A stretch of DNA of 15,016 nt, taken from positions 1 to 15,016 of the forward strand of contig JANYFX010000305.1 of NCBI GenBank assembly GCA_025359585.1, in the 5' to 3' direction. Below, piece by piece: positions 13,254-15,016 of the stretch. How positions within the stretch are numbered: position 1 is the first letter of the stretch; each line of letters starts with the position of its first letter. The notes under the pieces were generated by a model. It saw only the letters and a list, made by a program, of their open reading frames with translations. It did not search any database and was not told the DNA's origin. Origin of the DNA: Rhizobacter sp. GTDB lineage: Bacteria; Pseudomonadota; Gammaproteobacteria; Burkholderiales; Burkholderiaceae_C. A program made the position numbers and the translations under genes.

Positions 13254-14194
13254 CGGATGAATTCAAGGCCGCCGGCTGCATGCGCTGGGGCTGGTTCATC
13301 GCCTTCGCGCTGGTGCTCGTGCTGCTGCCGGCGGTGACCAACACCAGCACCCCGACGCTGCTGGCGATCTGGGCCTTGTTCGCGCTCTCGCTCGGGCTGA
13401 TGTGGGGCTATGCCGGCATCCTGAGCTTCGGCCACGCGGCCTACTTCGGGCTCGGCGCGTACGGCGCCGCGCTGCTGGTGCGCTCGCTCGGGCTGCCGAT
13501 GGAAGTGGCGCTGCTGCTCTCACCGTTCGTCGCCGCGATCGGCGCGCTCGTGTTCGGCTGGTTCTGCGTGCGCCTGTCGGGCGTGTACCTCGCGATGCTG
13601 ACGCTCGCGTTCTCGCAGATCGTCTGGTCGGTCGTGTTCCAGTGGGACGACTTCACTGGCGGCAGCAACGGCCTGACCGGCGTCTGGCCGGCCGAGTGGC
13701 TCGCCGACAAGCGCAGCTACTATTACCTGACGCTCGCGCTCGTCGTCGGCGCCATCCTGCTGATTCGCCGCGCGCTGTTCGCACCGTTCGGCTATGCGAT
13801 GCGTGCGGGCCGCGACTCGCCGCTGCGCGCCGACGCGATCGGCATCGACGTGAAACGCATCCAGTGGGTCGCGTTCGTGATCGCCGCGGTCTTCGCGGGG
13901 CTGTCGGGTGCGCTGTACGCGTTCTCGAAAGGCAGCATCTCGCCCGACACGGTCGCGGTCGGTCGCTCGGTCGATGGCCTCGTGATGGTGCTGCTCGGCG
14001 GCCTGCAGACGCTCGCCGGCCCGATCGTCGGCGCGGTCACGTTCACCTGGCTGCAGGACGCAGTCGCGCGCAACACCGACTACTGGCGTGCGCTGCTCGG
14101 CGGGATCATCTTGCTGCTCGTGCTGGTGTTCCCGCAGGGCATCGCGGGCTTCGTCGGCGGGCTGTTCGATCGCATGAAGAAGGTGAACGCATGA
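13250..14194 (+). CDS. Branched-chain-type ABC transporter permease (LivM/UrtC-like)
   Basis: A 314-residue polytopic inner-membrane protein. GYAGILSFGHAAYFGLGAYGAA (53-74) is the signature of the LivM branch; GSNGLTG (near 141-147) and the cytosolic loop AMRAGRDSPLRADAIGIDVKRIQW are also typical. It forms the second half of the translocation pore with the LivH-type protein. The start ATG 13250 overlaps the preceding stop by four bases, and its own TGA overlaps the start of the ATPase gene by four bases (ATGA, 14191-14194), so the three are made by coupled translation. No unusual insertions were noticed. Confidence 0.9.
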   Translation: MTDEFKAAGCMRWGWFIAFALVLVLLPAVTNTSTPTLLAIWALFALSLGLMWGYAGILSFGHAAYFGLGAYGAALLVRSLGLPMEVALLLSPFVAAIGALVFGWFCVRLSGVYLAMLTLAFSQIVWSVVFQWDDFTGGSNGLTGVWPAEWLADKRSYYYLTLALVVGAILLIRRALFAPFGYAMRAGRDSPLRADAIGIDVKRIQWVAFVIAAVFAGLSGALYAFSKGSISPDTVAVGRSVDGLVMVLLGGLQTLAGPIVGAVTFTWLQDAVARNTDYWRALLGGIILLLVLVFPQGIAGFVGGLFDRMKKVNA

Positions 14195-14970
14195 GCCTGC
14201 TCAAGGTCACCGACCTCGGCAAGTCGTTCGGCGGCAATCGCGCGGTCGACGGCGTGAGCTTCGAGGTCGCGGCCGGCGAATTGCTCGCGCTGATCGGGCC
14301 GAACGGCGCCGGCAAGTCGACCACGTTCAACATGGTCAACGGGCAGCTGCGCGCCGACTCCGGCTCCATCAAGCTCGATGGCACCGAGCTCATCGGCCGC
14401 AAGCCGCGCGACATCTGGCACCGCGGCGTCGGCCGTACCTTCCAGATCGCCGAGACGTTCGCGTCGCTCACCGTCGTCGAGAACGTGCAGATGGCGCTGC
14501 TCTCGGCCGACGCGAAGCTGTACCAGCTCTGGCAGCGCGCCGCGCAGCACAAGCGCGACGAGGCGCTGGCCCTGCTCGACCAGGTCGGCATGAAGGCGCA
14601 GGCCGATCGGCCGTGCAGCGTGCTCGCGTATGGCGACGTGAAGCGCGTCGAGCTCGCGATCGCGATGGCGAACGCGCCCAAGCTGCTGCTGATGGACGAG
14701 CCGACCGCCGGCATGGCGCCGAAGGAGCGCAACGACCTGATGGCGCTCGCTCGCCGGCTCGCGCACGAGCAGTCGATCGGCGTCCTCTTCACCGAGCACA
14801 GCATGGACGTCGTCTTCGCGCATGCCGACCGGATCATCGTGCTCGCGCGCGGCGAGCTCATCGCCGAAGGCACGCCGTGCGAGGTGCGCGACGACGCCAG
14901 GGTCCGGGAGGTCTACTTCGGCGGTGGCACGACGTTCGAGCGCGTGGCCGCGGAGATCGGCAATGCTTGA
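14191..14970 (+). CDS. Branched-chain-type ABC transporter ATP-binding protein (LivG/UrtD-like)
   Basis: A 259-residue ABC ATPase, cytosolic, that drives the two permeases. Walker A is GPNGAGKST (36-44), the Q-loop is RTFQ (Gln85), Walker B is LLLMDEP (165-171) with catalytic Glu170, and the switch His203 lies in TEHSMD. The signature motif is LAYGDVKRVELA (145-156), in place of the more usual LSxGDQRxLEIA of LivG; the Gly is kept, and the protein keeps all other catalytic residues, so it is expected to be active. A C-terminal LivG/D extension ends with YFGGGTTFERVAAEIGNA. The gene overlaps its upstream neighbour by four bases and its downstream neighbour by eight. Confidence 0.92.
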   Translation: MSLLKVTDLGKSFGGNRAVDGVSFEVAAGELLALIGPNGAGKSTTFNMVNGQLRADSGSIKLDGTELIGRKPRDIWHRGVGRTFQIAETFASLTVVENVQMALLSADAKLYQLWQRAAQHKRDEALALLDQVGMKAQADRPCSVLAYGDVKRVELAIAMANAPKLLLMDEPTAGMAPKERNDLMALARRLAHEQSIGVLFTEHSMDVVFAHADRIIVLARGELIAEGTPCEVRDDARVREVYFGGGTTFERVAAEIGNA

Positions 14971-15016
14971 AGTGAGCGCGCTCGACGCGTGGTACGGCCG
15001 CGCCCAGATCCTCTAC
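14963..15016 (+). CDS. Second ABC transporter ATP-binding protein (LivF/UrtE-like), 3' end outside window
   Basis: An ATG at 14963, inside the last codons of the LivG-type gene, opens a frame that runs to the window edge: LEVSALDAWYGRAQILY. The pattern LEV-x-x-L-x-x-x-YG-x-x-x-x-L is the first strand and the aromatic (A-loop) tyrosine of LivF-type ATPases, which always accompany LivG in this transporter class. Only 18 codons are present, so no Walker motif can be seen. The eight-base overlap fits translational coupling. Confidence 0.82.
   Translation, partial: MLEVSALDAWYGRAQILY

Noticed and set aside
11129..15016. Naming the transporter genes livKHMGF or urtABCDE outright
   Set aside because: The families are shared by leucine, urea, amide and other solute transporters. 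The binding proteins look closer to UrtA/AmiC, but ligand residues cannot be assigned with certainty.

Overview
The window is GC-rich (roughly two thirds by eye) DNA with dense, strongly G/C-third-position genes. The protein families (YbfB/YjiJ-type MFS, DUF3617, YciH/SUI1, AmiC/UrtA-type binding proteins, S41 lipoprotein) point to a betaproteobacterium of the order Burkholderiales, perhaps the Rubrivivax-Leptothrix-Rhizobacter side. That placement is inference from gene content and style, not from a marker gene. No rRNA, tRNA, CRISPR, insertion sequence, phage gene or obvious pseudogene was seen, and no gene-free stretch exceeds about 225 bases.

Left part (1-3113): the tail of an unidentified protein is followed by a compact plus-strand run: a Met-rich exported DUF3617 protein, a YbfB/YjiJ-family MFS transporter, and two different GNAT acetyltransferases. 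Consecutive genes overlap by 4, 1 and 11 bases, so they look like one translationally coupled operon. A minus-strand SUI1/YciH-type translation factor converges on it, with the two stop codons overlapping.

Middle (3470-7454): a low-complexity Ala/Thr-rich orphan protein with a His cluster; a TTG-started S41-family lipoprotein protease; and, 11 bases later, a metallo-beta-lactamase-fold hydrolase.

Right part (7474-15016): the most coherent system. A minus-strand MarR-type regulator is divergent from a plus-strand run: an AmiC/UrtA-like binding protein without a signal peptide, a flotillin/YqiK-like SPFH membrane protein, a Tat-exported AmiC/UrtA-like binding protein, two LivH/LivM-type permeases, a LivG-type ATPase, and the first 18 codons of a LivF-type ATPase that runs off the window. 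The likely job is uptake of a small amide, urea-like or other organic solute, with the MarR protein and perhaps the cytosolic binding protein as sensors. The ligand cannot be read from this sequence; catabolic genes probably lie beyond the right edge.

The regulatory DNA supports this grouping. A perfect 14-bp palindrome sits over the predicted -35 box of marR in the divergent gap. A 10-base piece of it (TGGAAAGTAA) recurs upstream of the flotillin-like gene, where two degenerate copies of the palindrome lie 21 bp apart and one covers a good -35 box. This suggests one MarR regulon, including an unusual flotillin inside a solute-uptake operon.
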